From Apus apus (Eukaryota; Chordata; Aves; Apodiformes; Apodidae): a stretch of 64,000 nucleotides of DNA. This document shows, one piece after another, positions 47,301 to 60,310 of the stretch. Location of the stretch: assembly GCF_020740795.1 (NCBI RefSeq), contig NC_067282.1:180014274-180078273 (forward strand). Reading direction: 5' to 3'. The translations under genes were made by a program, and so were the position numbers. The notes below the pieces were generated by a model. That model was not told where the DNA came from, did no database searches, and worked only from the letters and a program-made list of their open reading frames with translations. Position 1 is the stretch's first letter, and every line of letters begins with the position of its first letter.

Positions 47301-50300
47301 AATCTTGAATCATGAATGCCGGTTTATATGACAGCTGAGCGAGGTTTTAGAGCTCTGAAAAACAGTTTTCTTGCATATTAATTAGGAGTTCCTGGACATG
47401 GAATTTGTGGATGTCCGTAAGATTGCAAATTATAATGGCATCTGTTCTAACAAAATAGTCTTTCTCAAAAAATGTGTTTGTGTTTAAGCTCGTAGTCTTA
47501 TTAAAGCCTTATGCACTGTCTTCTTGCTTAGCATGATGAACATGACTCATAAGCCCATAGGAAAATATTCATTTGATGGCCATGGGGACAGAGCCAATGA
47601 TTCAGCATGGATGTCCCCATTGTTAGAATTTCTTTGACACCCTTATATTCAGAGGAGACAGATAGTTTCTGTTTCTGATAAATTCAACAGAATTCAGATT
47701 ATACATTAGAAAATGTTAAAACATTTTTAATTAATTTTAGCATTTTTAGCCCACTATATGGGGAGAAATGGTATCTTCTCTTGCAGCGAGTATGGATGTC
47801 TATGCAAAAAAAAAAGTAGTGTTGAAATCCAAAAGTCTCCAGAGAGAAGAGGGAAAATGTGTATAGTATAGTGATCTGTCCACAAGGTCCCTAGTGAGAA
47901 TTTGATCTTTGTTGTATTTTAGGCAACAGAAAGAAGAAAATACAAATTAACTTGGATGATTCTGTAAAACTTGTGATCTCTGGAAAACTGGAGAGACTTA
48001 TAGTTCTGAACTAAGATAAGTTTGTATGTCCCAGAGCTCTCAAACACCCTTGTAATACACATACAGTGCAATGAAATCTATGTTGGCAATTGATTTTCTG
48101 AGCTTTTTGATCCAGAACTACCATCTCTCTTCTATTTTCCAGACAAATGACAGTAATAAAAATTGTCTTGGACTAAAAAGGGCTTATTATTTTGAAGATG
48201 AAAGATAAGCTATTCTATTTAATTTCATTTTATTTATTGCGTGGCAGGTTTAATTCAGTATCTTATTTTTTTTTCCTGGCAGATTTCTTACGAAAATGTC
48301 CTTTGATAGTTTCAAAACAGAGTTTGAATTTCATGCAATGTATTTCTTCTCAGAAATCATGTAATCAGCTTAGTATTCAAACCCACAAATAGTTTCAGTA
48401 CCATTATCCCTATTCTAAGGAGCACATTAATTGATAGAACTTTCACTCAGGCATTATTCAAGATTAGTTTTTATTCAAGGTAGTAGAGGAGTTATGCTAC
48501 AGGTGTTAGTAGGGCTGTACAAGGATGGGTTTTGTCCAGTCTTCTACTCATCTGGACCATGTATCTTATTTTCAAGTAAATGCAAACTGATAAATTCAGC
48601 TTTGTCAATAAGAAGTTAGAAGATTCTCTCACAGCTGAAGGTGAAAGCATCACATTCCCTGTCCAGACTCTCCTTGTGCTGAATGTATACTCCGACTTCC
48701 AAAAAAGGCTGGAGGAATCTCACAGATGGATTGCAACAGTTCCTTTGTCAGCTTTGAAATCCCTTCTCAGAATTTATTTTTTTTTTTTCCTCAGATTAAT
48801 TACTAACCTCAGACCAGGTTAATATCTGCTGTAGACCTCAGCCATAAGTCTGGTGTTTTATGAAGTCCAGGTTCATATATCTCTGTTCTAGTGCAGTTTA
48901 TGAGGAAACAAGAACTGTAGGCAAATGATGCTGTAATTTTTAGGAAATGCTAAAGAAACGGTTACCTCATATTTAAGGACCAGTAACTTAAGATCTTCCA
49001 TAAGAAAGACAATTTGCCAACAGAAGTGCAGAGGTATTTTTTTTTAAAAAGGAACTGAGAGGCAGCTGGGCATCTCTTTGTCAGCAATAAGCTTATTCAG
49101 GTAGAAATGAGGGAAAAGGTGAGAACAAGTTCCACAGATTTACTAGAAAGTATGTCAGCAGTTGACAGGAATGTGTTTGTGGGTCATGTACCCAGTAAAG
49201 AGTTTCTTCTCCTTTGACTCACTTTAGAAATGATAGAAAAAAATTTAAAAAAAAGGAATTTCAGATCTAAAGCACCCTCCAAAGGTGCCCATCTCTCTCC
49301 ACATACTACTGGAGTCCAAGGTCACTGTATTTCCTTTCCTATTAGTGCTTAAATTTATGAAGCTTGAAGGTAGAGCAAATTCTAAAAAGTTATACTTAAT
49401 AGCAGTTTATTATCATAGTAGCAGCTCTGTAAACCTGCATCGAAGGCAATATGATTCATTCATACACAATTAATTCATAAATCTATTTTTATATCGAAGA
49501 TGTATTTATACAATATGTATAATAGAAAAATAATACAAAAATCTATTTACATATTTCATTTATTAACATTTCTGGAATCAATAAAAAATTTCCATTATCT
49601 TTAGTGTAGTCAAAACTTCACTCAGTGTTCATGTTGATGAACAAACAGATGAACAGACATATGTGGATGTACATATACACAGACATATTAGAGTTCTTTG
49701 CTAAAGTACTTATTTCAAACAAGAAACTGTGAAACATGAGATATAATAAAATAGAGATAGCTTCTTAAGAGTTTTTCTTTAGGAAAACTGCAACAACCTC
49801 CCAGCAGCCCATTTCCAGGGAGGATAAGAGCCACTTTGTTTTCTGATTGCTTACTACAACAACATCAGTGTATTTTCCAAGTAACTGGCTGACATGATAT
49901 CCCCACCTGCACAGGAAGTTTCTCTATATTTCAGAGGAGTCCAGATGTCTCCGTGAAGCTGCTAGTCTTTCCTTCAGCTGGACTATATTGAGACAGGACA
50001 GGCAACTGCTTCAGGAAGAGATCCCTGGAGAATGGCTGGTTTCTGCAGCTCTGACCCGTTGGCACCAGCCACATTTTTCTCACAAGTATTTCCACAGATT
50101 CTGGTGAGCCTGCCCATCTGATAAAACAGCCCACCACCAGGGCTTTTCTGGCATGTAATCAGTAATTCAGCGTGGGCAGGGAGTAGGGGGTTGTTCTTTC
50201 AGTAGTTAGTAGCAAATTTATTTTTTTTTTGGCTGTTTTCATTGATTTTCAGTTTGTGAAATGGTGGTCTGCGGTCATGATGTTTTTCTAAGTGATGGTA

Positions 50301-53300
50301 TTATTTAAAATTGTTCACAACCCATTTGAATATATGTTATGTGTGCAGTAGGGGTCACTCCTGACCAGACTGGTTTTCTTCCCTGCCAAGAAGCGTGTAG
50401 TCCCTCAACTCTACTTTCCAACATTAATATGCTTGTTTGTTAAAGCATTGTTTGCTTTTCTGGCATACTCTATAGTACTCAGAAAAGAGTCACTGTTTCC
50501 ATTAAGAGATCTGCTGGCAGAACACTTTTCTTGCCATATTATGGAAAGCAGGCACAAGGAGACAGGGAATGTAAGGCAAATGCAGTGGTCAGTTTAAGCA
50601 AGTCACTGGAGTGGAACAGTTCTGCTTGCTTGTTAATGGTTTCATTCACTTTGGAATTATTTGTTTGTCATTTTTTCTGCACTTAACCAGCCTTACATAA
50701 AAACTATGGTCCTAGCCATCTGCACTCATGGCATCTTTTTTACTGCAAAGGAGTGAATGTTGTGCCTGCTGATCTGGCCAGTCCCCAGAAGACCAAGTGT
50801 GTTTTGAAGACAGCATTCAAGGTTCACAAGCAGAGCCTAATCTTGCTGCAGCCCAGTCTTGGGGGACTTGCAGGGTTCCCTTGTTAGATGCTTGCCACCA
50901 TACCAAGAGTCAAGGTCATTTCTTGTCTTGTGATGGAACTGATTGCATCTCTGAATGCTGCTGGATATTAATGTTTTGTAGTCACCTATGCTATACCCTG
51001 AGGCTCATGAATACTCTGGAATAGATGGACTTTACTGCACGCCTGACAGCACCTAATGTTGGCTGTTGAAAACAATGATTAGTGAGGAAACAGAACATCT
51101 AGGCATAATGAAGCTCTGTGTTTTCAGGAGCAGAGTACCAGCTTCTCTACTACAGGTAAACATTTACCAGATGGAGATTACACAGCGCTCTTAAAATTGT
51201 GAACAGGTCTCCTGATGTCTGAGAGGTGAGGGAAGGGAGAAAAGCAGCTTTACTCCCATAAGCCCCAACACCCCCATGGTCTTTCCCTCAGATTCAACAG
51301 AAAAAACCTATGCTTTTTTCATCATTTTCTGATAAACTGTGGCAGTGGTTGGGAAGACAAGCATCAGCAGACATGGAAACATAGTATTTCATAGGGTCAA
51401 GGAAACATCTAGATGTTTGATTTCACTGATCTAACTGAATGGCTGTTGGCTTATTGCTTGAATTTTTTTTCTGCTGCTGTGATGCCCGTTGTTCTCCAAG
51501 CACTGTATTTGGCAATTTTTAAGTTCCAAAAAGTATATGAAAGTACAAAAACTAATAATGGTCTTCTACACTCAATTCATTTTCTTGTTTTTAATAACAC
51601 ACACCATGGCCTTCATCAAAGTTAGTAGTGCTGCACCTGTCCTGAACATCAGTTCCCAAGTGTGACTTATGCCATAGAAAGACTTGTCATTTTGTCATCT
51701 TTTATACATTTTCTTTTGCAGAATGTTTCTTTAAACAGACATTGAATGCATTGGTAAAACTTGCAAATTGCATTTATTACAAGAGAAAAAAATATAATAT
51801 CTGCTTTTTTTCTATATCTCTGTTTCAAGTCTCACAGGGACATTGTAATATGGTGAAACAATATTATACTTACAGTTTTGGTATCAGAGAAAAACCTGTT
51901 TAAAAACAGCACAGAGTAAGTAGTAAAGACAGTTTCCATACTGTGCTAAAAATGTAAAAGAAACTAGCTTGTGACTTTTCCCTGTGTAACTATACGTTCA
52001 GACTTGACTATAGCCTTGGTCTGATAGGAGATGTGAGCATATTGACATAAGTGGGACAGTTCACAATTTTCAGGTTGTGTGCATATATAAATGTTTTGCC
52101 TGATCAGAGATATGAGTGGTGGATCAAGAGAGATCCGGTAAGGACCTAAGCATCCTTTCACTGACTCCCAAAGGTACTGATGGCACTCAAAAACGTGGGG
52201 ATCCTCAGCACTTGTTTGAGTTTCTCCTCTAGAGTAGCAGTGGTGCCTGTCTGTGCAAACTGCCTGCTCTGAGCACAGTAGCAGAATACAGCTACAACAC
52301 ACAAAATATCTGAATAATTGCAGTTACAATCACAGAAACGTAGATTAGATCAAACCCCCTATAAAATGTTGATGGCATCAATAATTAATTTTTTTTCCTG
52401 ATAGCACCAACACAGTAAATTTTTCAATTTAGTGGATATTATGTACCTCAAAGAACGAACTTTCAAGGAGAAGCACAACTGGTGAGTGGGCAATTTGAGG
52501 TTGGCATTTAACACACCTTCCCAACCTGCCAGGTTTTGATACGTACGGACTAAAGTGGCGAGGTCAACAGGTCATCTATTTTTGCATGTAACTAATATAT
52601 CAAGTCAGCTGGGGATTTTTTGAAAGAAACAGTAACTTCACACTGCTAAGCTTTTATTAGTTAGTAGTTTTTTTCTTCAAACAGACTTTGAAAAAAGAAG
52701 ACAAATTGCCCATACCATTTCCCTTTCTTGTAAATAAATCTCTTTTAGAATCAAAGAACGTTCCTTAATTTCCTGATACAAGTTTAATAAACATATGCAG
52801 AGCAAAAGAAGCTGTGGTAAGTAGCAGAATCAGACAAAAGCTTCAAGCAAAGTAAAAGCTGGCTTTACCAAACTGAATAGTAGGAAACAAAGAATAGCTG
52901 AAGTCAGGAAGTGTATTGTAGGCATGGAACAGGAGTTGATAGTGTTTAATGGCTTTGGCTAAAACAGGAGGCTGAAGTGAGTTATTAGCATCCCTTAGAG
53001 GGTCAAAACAAATTTCTTTCACTTCTAGTGAACGTGCCTGTGTATTCGTTGGCTTGGCAAATAACTAATGTGATCTCACAGCACACCCTGACAGCTCTGG
53101 AGGAACAAACTGCGCACTGAACATGCCGTATACCCAACAAGACCTGTGCCTAACCTAAGCATGCCTTTGGGTAGACAAAACAGAGTTCTTCACAGATCTA
53201 TGTGTGCGTGATGCTTTGGCGAAAGTGGTCTTGGCAACAATACCCTAAAAAAGGTATCTTACCCTTGCAAGCCAGTTAGACTAATTTCTAGAAATTAGAG

Positions 53301-56300
53301 TGTCTTTCTTCCCTAGGATCATATTTCTGGCCACTTCTCTTTCTCCTGTCAATCCTATTTTTACTTTACTTAGTGCAGTTGGAGTCCCGTTACCAGTCTG
53401 ATGACACTCACTATCACTGAGTGCTACTGAACTGAAAACCAGAGGAGAGTAATAGGAGGGCCTGAGGAGTGAGTAATTCCAGTGACATAAATGTAACCCA
53501 TAGCAAGGCAAAATGCATCCAGTCACCCATTCCTCCTGCTGCTTGTGGAGGACTGATCCCTATGAGTTAAAAACAGGATCTTTCATGGGAGTGGTTCAGT
53601 GCAGGAAGAATATGGGTGATATCTCAGTTCCTGCAGCATAAAGACTTTTCTGTACTGCCTAAACAGTGAAATAAATAGAGCATTTCCCAGCCAGTTGATC
53701 TGTACGTGATCTCTTAGCAGCTGAGAAGAGCCCAGATCACTTCAGCTCCTTGCCTGTCTTTATTTAGACTGCACACTGCTGTGGGTAAGTGTGGTTTTGA
53801 GACAGCACCGCAGAGGTTTGCGTTCCAGTGGCAGCTGGACTCTGGACGTGTACCTAATCTCATAACGTTCCTATGGCTTTCAGGGTCATAGCAGCTTCAT
53901 TTTAACACTGTACTCAGCTGAGAGTTTTTAGAGTTGCCAGGCTATGTTTCTGTCTTCACGCTCAAGTTCAGTTTGGTATCTCCCTTAATCAAACTGGAGC
54001 AATGTGGAACATGAGACTTGAGGAATAATGAGATGGGAAAGATGTGGTAGTAGGACATCAGCTATGATTTCTAGAGCACCATCTATGTAGCTTCTGTGCA
54101 TTGGCAGAAACATTCCAAGAGCTGTTGAGATTGCTCCAACAGAGTAACCTCTTGACAATTGTTCGTGAATACACCTCTGCTATCATCTCACAGACAGACT
54201 GATTCCTTTTAAGACAACTGTGCATGATTTGAGCTGGGAAATCCTGGCCAGAGATATATCATATATGTTCTAATATTAGCATCATCTCCTGGAATGAGGA
54301 CAGGGCTCTCCATCTGGCAATGGTATTTGGCATGATTCTTCTGTCAGCTCTGCAGGGTTAACTCTGTGGACATCTTGGAATGCACAACAGGCTAAAAATA
54401 TTAGTTACAGAGAATCAAGATTACAGAAAGTTTACCATTTCATTTGAATAAAAGTGAGTTTACTGGCTTCCATTTTGCAGGAAAACATTCATTATAATGA
54501 ATTATTTTGAAAATAATTGAATTACGGGCCAGTCCTACTATTTATTTTTAAATTTCTAGGAAATTCATACAAAGCTATGGTTTCTTTTTTGCATGCCAAA
54601 AATACTTTGCTGATAAAAATAGGTCTCACTTAGCTAAATTAAAAATGCAACCATGAAAAGGCTGATGGAACTCAATGCAAACTTGCTTTCCTGCTGAGAT
54701 TTAATATTTCCCTTATAGACCAGTTGAAAAAACACAAGAAAGACTCCACCACAACTGAACTGAATAAAAAGACCTTAGGCATGACCCTGAATAGCCCTCA
54801 ATGCACTGGACTGCTGTATGATGGCTGTGAGCACAAACTGGCTCTGTCAGGGATCACAGCATCAACTGCTGGGAAGCATGCAATAAATTGCCAGAAGTTT
54901 TAGAATAAGGGAGCTATGCTCAACCATGTAGTCTTCATAGAACCATAGAATGGTTTGGGTTGGAAGAGACTTCCAAGATCATCTAGTTCCAACACCCCTG
55001 CCATGGGCAGGGGCACCTCCCAGTAGACCAAGTAGCTCAAAGCCCCATCCAACCTGGCCTTGACCACTTCCAATGATAGGGCATCCATTCATGTAATAGC
55101 AGTGTTTTGAGAAGCAGCTTTTTTTGCTGTATCATCTTGGGTTTTGGCATCATCTGCATATTTTTGTTACCTGATTTCAAGGCAAACATTGATACTAAGC
55201 CAATACTCATTCTCTTTGAAAATGAGCTAACATGGGATATGGGCTACAATCAAAGGTTAACTTTTGAATAGTTGCAGAAGCAGATACTGTAAATATGCTT
55301 ACTTGTGTATGCCAAAAAATAAGATAGATATATATATATGCTCCATAAACTGAGGCCTACATTTTTCCAACATGTGTAGTCAGTTGAATGAGATTGATTT
55401 GAGTGGAAAATATGCAAATTTTGAAATAATCTTTAGAGGGGAGTGGGAGGATGGGACTCTGTGATCTTAAAGGTCTTTTCTGACCATGACTATTCTGTGA
55501 TTCTGTGATAAGACTATTATATGCCATCATCAGTAGATAGTGACTTCTTCATGTACACTTCCACAACTTTTACTTCTTTCTTTCATAATGCAGTCCTAAA
55601 ATCCCGTGATTGATACAAGGCCATCTGTTTCATTTGGTAAAAAGATCACAATACATCCAGGAAGGTTCCTTGCTCTGTCTTACTGCACTGCATCTAACTT
55701 TTAATGACTGATTCATGTAATTACTTTATGGCAAATACACTTCGTAAAGCTTTTTTTTTCCTCCATTGTTTAGTCCCTAGACATGAACTAGTCTATTAAC
55801 CCCACAATGAAAATAAAGAGCATATTGTCTGTGATGCCTTTCTGAGAATTTGAGTTATTTCCACCAGAGCTTCAATCTTGCACCCACTGGAATTACAGAG
55901 CCCTAATAATTCCCAATTTCCTGTCTTCAGCAGTGAACATAGAGTACTTTCTGTGCTTCTTTAGACACTATTGCAGAAGAGAACCATGATCCAAACTCTC
56001 TTTACATTTTCTCTGTTTTGTAGCTATTATTTAAAATTACGCTGCCTGGTTTCATAAAGTCCAGAAAGACTTTCGGCCCCACACACCTTTATGGACAAGT
56101 GCACAACGCTGAGATGTGCTCCTTGGGTACTCTGCCTGGACAAAATCTGCCATTGGTTTCTGTGAAGGCGGAATTTCAGCCCAAATGATACCTTCAGGTG
56201 TGATGGTGATGATGATGGTGAATTCCCCTCCCAAAGAACCATAGATCGCTTTCAGATCACTAAAGCCTAGTTCAGAGTGGCAGGTAAAGAGGGAGTTTAT

Positions 56301-58298
56301 AGTTTGCATTATGTTTAGAGAGAAGCACTGGCTGAGACTGATGTTTAGGCCTAATAATATGTTGAATTAAGCCAGCTTGATATTAGGCTTTCAAGATATT
56401 TGGTATCACAGCTGATGCAGAAATTTCCTTCCAAGGACTTTCAAGCCCTTCAAGTAAATTGCACCTAGACTTTTCTTGCTTTAGAATGATCTTTCTTCTT
56501 TAAGAAACTGGAAAGTCCAGTGGTCTTAAAATATTTTTCCCTTAGTTGGTAATTTCTTTTTTGAGGTTGCTGAAGACTCAACAGGAGAGAAAGAGCAGTG
56601 CTTTCCAATTTATATGTATGTTTTAGATTTAAATGAGTAATTGTGAGACTTTTCCTACAGTATAAGAGATACTTACACTGAGTGTATGTATATTCACCTC
56701 CTTCCAGCACACTAAGGTACTGTTGCCTAAATTCCTGACACCACTGGCCCATATCATACTTACTCCACTCCTGTAAATTTTCACTTACAGCAGCAACAGC
56801 AACTCACTTTGGGATCCAGTCTCAGGAGTGCAATGTATTTTTTCTTTCATCTGATTTAAATAGTAACTTAGTTTCTTGCAAAGGAAAAGTCTTGTGATGT
56901 TCTTTTTCCTGTTGAATGCAGTACCTATACAGTTGGTTGTGCTGAATAAATTAAATATCCTGTATTGTGGGTTATATCAAACACATGTTTCTGTGACATG
57001 GAGCTGAACTATCATCACAATTCTGTTAATTTTCTAATAGAAATGTTATGACAATTAAGCTTCCTGAATGATTCAGTATTTCAACAGAGAGAGGCAAAAC
57101 ATGCCAGTTGGAATGCACTGTTTCCTTAAGTCAATTTTTGAACTATTTATGACGAATAGTCAAAACTATGAAATATGTGGAAGAGTGTGTTCTTTCTAAA
57201 TATTAATATGTTAGCCTGGCTGGGTCTTTCATGAACAATGTTACCACATAAACAGGACAGGCTAGAACAAAATGGCTCTAATATGAAGAGCTTCCTTACT
57301 TCTAGTAAGATGAAAGAGCTCCCTAACGCTTTCAGAATAAGGAGGAACTCCACCAGATACAGGTCAACATGTAAGATTTTATTTTTCGTTCTATTAACAG
57401 CTATCTATGTCTGCTTCAAAGTATATATTTAAATAGCTACCCTCACCATTTATTCATGGTCAAAATTCAGCAGTGTTATACAAGGAAAGATCAGGTAATT
57501 CAGATGAATAAAACACATTTTATTGATGCATGCTTGAGGTGTGGAAAAAGTCAAAGTAGTAACTGCATTTATTCCATACGAAAAGATGTGAAATGGTTAA
57601 GTTAGGCAATGAAGCTTGATGTCTCTGTTCACCTGGTTCATCCCTTAAGTAGACTTCAGTGGTACTCTCTACCTTAAGGGTTGTAGAACATGAGGAAAAT
57701 ACATTGTGGGCAGTTCATCTCTGTCTGGATGTTAGATGTCTAATTTTGAGCTAATTATTGAGGCTCCCGGATAGTCACTGGAAAAAGGTTCTTGTCTTAA
57801 ATGATGTGTTAAAATGGGTTTAATCATGTTGGGATGTAGGAAGTACATGCTTTGGTGCTTTGGCGCAGGACATCATTGCTGTCCAGGAAATGGGTTTCTG
57901 GAATCTACCCTTGATGCAAACATCTGACTGACCTGATTTTGTGTTCTTTGCTGCAGATTGATTTTGAAGATGTGGTTGCTGAGCCAGAGGGAACACACAG
58001 CTTTGATGGGATTTGGAAGGCCAGTTTTACCACCTTCACTGTAATGAAGTACTGGTTTTATCGTTTACTGACAGCTATCTTTGGCATTCCTATGGCTGTC
58101 ATCTGGGGCATCTACTTTGCCATTTTGTCATTCCTGCACATCTGGGTGGTGGTGCCATGCATAAGGAGCTACCTGATTGAGATCCAGTGCATTAGCCGTG
58201 TCTATTCCATCGGCGTCCACACGTTCTGCGACCCACTGTTTGAGGCCATAGGCAAAATGTTCAGCCACATCCGAGCCACAGTACGGAAGGAGATTTGA
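41278..58298 (+). CDS. CAV1: caveolin-1 gene, coding span (three exons)
   Basis: Joining 41278-41307, 42241-42405 and 57957-58298 yields 178 residues, exactly the human length. Both introns are phase 0 GT-AG, and there is no frameshift. Caveolin-1 is the main structural protein of caveolae. It inserts as a hairpin into the inner leaflet, forms disc-like oligomers with cavin coats, binds cholesterol and modulates signalling proteins such as eNOS and Src-family kinases. Key elements are present: Tyr14 (Src site), the signature FEDVVAEP (68-75), the scaffolding domain 82-101, the intramembrane segment at about 102-134 with Pro110 and Pro132, and the three palmitoylated cysteines 133, 143 and 156. 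The closest paralogue is the upstream neighbour CAV2, in the conserved tandem order. Confidence 0.98.
41609..41898 (+). repeat. CAV1: degenerate G-rich minisatellite in CAV1 intron 1
   Basis: About nineteen head-to-tail units of 13-16 bases (a few longer) follow a consensus near GTGAGGGCGGTATA. Three consecutive units around 41710-41750 are nearly identical (GTGAGGGCAGTGTA), while the edges are diverged. The regular GGG runs on the + strand could support G-quadruplexes in DNA or nascent RNA. It lies inside the CpG island, between exons 1 and 2. Confidence 0.85.
42080..42087 (+). promoter_or_regulatory. CAV1: TATA-like box, candidate promoter of the caveolin-1 beta mRNA
   Basis: TTAAATAA is an isolated AT-rich octamer in otherwise GC-rich sequence, 153 bases before exon 2. 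A start about 30 bases downstream would produce an mRNA whose first in-frame start codons are the tandem ATGs at 42301 and 42304, giving the short isoform known in mammals. Promoter function is inferred, not shown. Confidence 0.45.
42241..42405 (+). CDS. CAV1: caveolin-1 exon 2
   Basis: Encodes residues 11-65 in 55 codons and ends at AAG before a GTGAGG donor. It begins [20 protein letters not shown], so Tyr14 is kept while His12 of human is Phe. Residues 31 and 32 are both Met (ATGATG at 42301-42306). Human has Ala-Met there, and Met32 starts the beta isoform, so this bird has two adjacent possible beta starts. The acidic [18 protein letters not shown] run leading into the oligomerisation domain is intact. 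Human Tyr42 is His here and Val63 is Met. Confidence 0.97.
46873..46950. repeat. AT-rich low-complexity tract
   Basis: Alternating ATA, TAAATA and TATATA words in CAV1 intron 2, with a short TGTGTATG end. No function is apparent. Confidence 0.65.
54936..55086 (-). mobile_element. CR1 LINE 3' fragment, antisense in CAV1 intron 2
   Basis: The left edge CATAGAACCATAGAATGG, then GTTTGGGTTGGAAGAGAC and CCATGGGCAGGGGCACCTCC, form the reverse complement of a CR1 3' UTR. On the - strand the last piece of the polyprotein is still readable ([18 protein letters not shown]). About 150 bp, 5'-truncated. Confidence 0.93.
55450..55508 (+). mobile_element. very short CR1 3' terminus, sense orientation
   Basis: Only the terminal 3' UTR is present: GACTCTGTGATCTTAAAGGT, CTTTTCTGACC and two copies of ATTCTGTG. 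It is diverged from the 150-bp copy 360 bases upstream and in the opposite orientation, so it is a separate insertion. Confidence 0.8.
57957..58298 (+). CDS. CAV1: caveolin-1 exon 3 (coding part)
   Basis: Encodes residues 66-178 and TGA. It contains the signature FEDVVAEP, the scaffolding domain (82-101, [13 protein letters not shown] then KYWFYR), the hydrophobic hairpin with Pro110, and the C-terminal region with Cys133, Cys143 and Cys156, ending ATVRKEI. The acceptor CTTTGCTGCAG is strong. Residue 95, Thr in human caveolin-1 and Ser in caveolin-3, is Met (ATG at 58044), the one unusual change in the scaffolding core. Unlike the first two exons, this one is not GC-rich. Confidence 0.98.
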   Translation: MDFEDVVAEPEGTHSFDGIWKASFTTFTVMKYWFYRLLTAIFGIPMAVIWGIYFAILSFLHIWVVVPCIRSYLIEIQCISRVYSIGVHTFCDPLFEAIGKMFSHIRATVRKEI

Positions 58299-58840
58299 GG
58301 GACGTTCCAAGGAGAGCCATCAGCCTAGGCAGGGGGTGGGGGTTTTGTGTTGTTTGGAGTGTTTTGGTGCCAGTTTCATGTTTCTCAAAGCAACACAGAG
58401 CAACTGGTGGTGAATATACTGGCCCAAAACAAAGAATCACTTGCTCAGTTTCTTATTCTAATGTTTATTCTTACTGGACTACATGCTTTTTTTTTTTTTT
58501 CTCCTTCAGTCTGCATTTCTAACTAACTTTAAATGGCTATTCTTCCATGCCAGCTGCATATAATTTTGCTGTCCGTTCAATTCAGAGACTGAAGTGTTGT
58601 TGGATGCCTTTTTATCTCACCCTAAATTTCTTGTGAGGTAAATCCACAGTGATACTGAAGAACGACAAAAATGCTTTCCAACACTGTAAAGCCATTCATT
58701 TTATTGTGGCCAAAGAGCACAGAGCTATTGCAGCAGAATGAACGTGACCAGCTGGCAGGTTTTAGCAGAATGTTCTTTTTCAATTGGATTGTCAGTTGAC
58801 TGCAGCTATTTACAGTCATGGTCAGATATGGTGCACTATG

Positions 58841-58846
58841 AATAAA
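58841..58846 (+). promoter_or_regulatory. CAV1: possible proximal polyadenylation signal of CAV1
   Basis: An AATAAA hexamer 543 bases after the stop codon. If used, it would remove the downstream microRNA-type sites. Confidence 0.35.
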
Positions 58847-59905
58847 TCAGTGAAGTAAACAAATTACTGAACTGCTATATGTCCCAAAAACCTAAGACAG
58901 TATCAGGTTGGAGACGCTGACACATGAAAACTTTTCGTGTGCATAAAAAGCCTTGGTCGGTGCCTGTCTCATTCTTTATGCCTTGGAAGTTTGCATTCAG
59001 TTGTTTCTCAACTTCTGTTAGGTTTGCAGAAGCAAACTGCAGTTGAGAACTGAAACTGGTTATTATGGAAATGTTTTTTCTGACTGTGACTTAACAACAC
59101 ATCCCTTGGTGAGCATTTAGGTGCTTATCTCATAGATTGGGGCTTTTTGTGTTGTTCTTTTTTTTTTTTTTTTTAAAAGTACCCAGATAAATACATATCA
59201 CAGGTATGCCAGAGATAACCCTGAGTTACAAGAAAAGTAAAGGTGTGCCAAACACAACCCACATGAGGCCGAGGAGGAGCTGCCCCTGAGAGAGACATTT
59301 CTATCAGCTTTCAAAGCTTCCCTGTCAGCACCAGTCAGGTTGCCGCTAGCGCGCGGATTGTTTTCAGGACAAACGCTGAGTATCTTCCGGATGCTTTGCT
59401 GAGTCTAAACTAATCCATCACAAGAGATGATTTGGAAACTTCACGTTCATGGGGGGTTTTGTTTTCAGCTGAGCTGCAACATCAGGAAGTCTTAAACTGA
59501 GGGTGTTGTGTGAAACAACCGTGTTGCAAAGAACAGGGCCTGGAAAGCAAAGCCTTGGCAACACGTTCTGATGCTGTGACCTGCAGGAGCTTTTTGCCCT
59601 TGTGATAGTACTGTGTTCAGAGATGCTCTCTGCATCCCCACACGGTTTGCGTGAAGCATTTGTAAAAATAGTTGTGAGGCTCATCAGGTAAACTAGCCTG
59701 GGGCCTGAGCCTACTCCGGGTGGGATCTCCAGCAAACCAGTTCTTGACCTTGGAGAGTGCAAGATTTGTCCCTTGGGATGAGCATGGAGCTGTCTGGTAC
59801 ACCTACAGCTTTTTTTTATTTAGCGCTGATATTTCACGTATTGCTTTACCTAACACGGGAGTGCCTTCAGTTCAATTTCTGCCAAAGCATTGAAAACTTT
59901 AGGAA

Positions 59906-59913
59906 ATGCTGCA
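59906..59913 (+). promoter_or_regulatory. CAV1: miR-103/107 seed match in the CAV1 3' UTR
   Basis: ATGCTGCA is an 8-mer match to the miR-103/107 seed (GCAGCAU) with the extra A opposite position 1. Mammalian CAV1 is a reported target of miR-103/107, so a match in this bird UTR is plausible. An 8-mer can also occur by chance. Confidence 0.5.
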
Positions 59914-60002
59914 TTTTTTAGGGGGAGGGAAAGGGGGGAAAGAAGGGAGAAGATGCACAAAAAATTTACAAAGCTGTTAACTACTATTTGCATTTAAAAC
60001 AG

Positions 60003-60009
60003 ACACTGG
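60003..60009 (+). promoter_or_regulatory. CAV1: miR-199a-5p seed match in the CAV1 3' UTR
   Basis: ACACTGG is complementary to positions 2-8 of miR-199a-5p (CCAGUGU). Human CAV1 is a reported target of this microRNA. The site lies about 300 bases before the distal poly(A) signal. Confidence 0.5.
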
Positions 60010-60310
60010 TATGGATATAGTTTTATGTTTTTCTATGTACATAATGGAGAGTGTACTAGTCTAGATTTTTTTCAGTATTAAAAACCAAACGAGATTGTAA
60101 ACAAATATTTTATCTTTTTATGAGGAAAATCACTCTGAAGAAAACCTTGATTTATGATATAAACTGCATATCCTGAAAGATGTCTGTTCACTTAGAGTTA
60201 TTAGTCCCTAATCCGAATACATTGCTGATCCAAGATATTTACATTGTTGTTATACGCTTACAGATATAACTGACACTTTTTTAAAATTTTGCATGTACAT
60301 TAAATACTAC

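Larger units (their letters stand above)
42406..57956 (+). other. CAV1: CAV1 intron 2 (15551 bp)
   Basis: A large phase 0 intron from GTGAGG to TTTGCTGCAG. The first 450 bases are still CpG-island sequence and the rest is AT-rich. Two CR1 pieces lie near its 3' end (54936-55086 and 55450-55508), AT-rich low-complexity patches occur near 46873-46950 and 49475-49580, and A or T homopolymers are scattered. No nested gene was recognised on either strand. Confidence 0.93.

Noticed and set aside
57238-57432. Short + strand frame just upstream of CAV1 exon 3 considered as an extra exon
   Set aside because: No similarity to caveolins. The exon 2 donor and exon 3 acceptor join in frame to give the full 178-residue protein without it.
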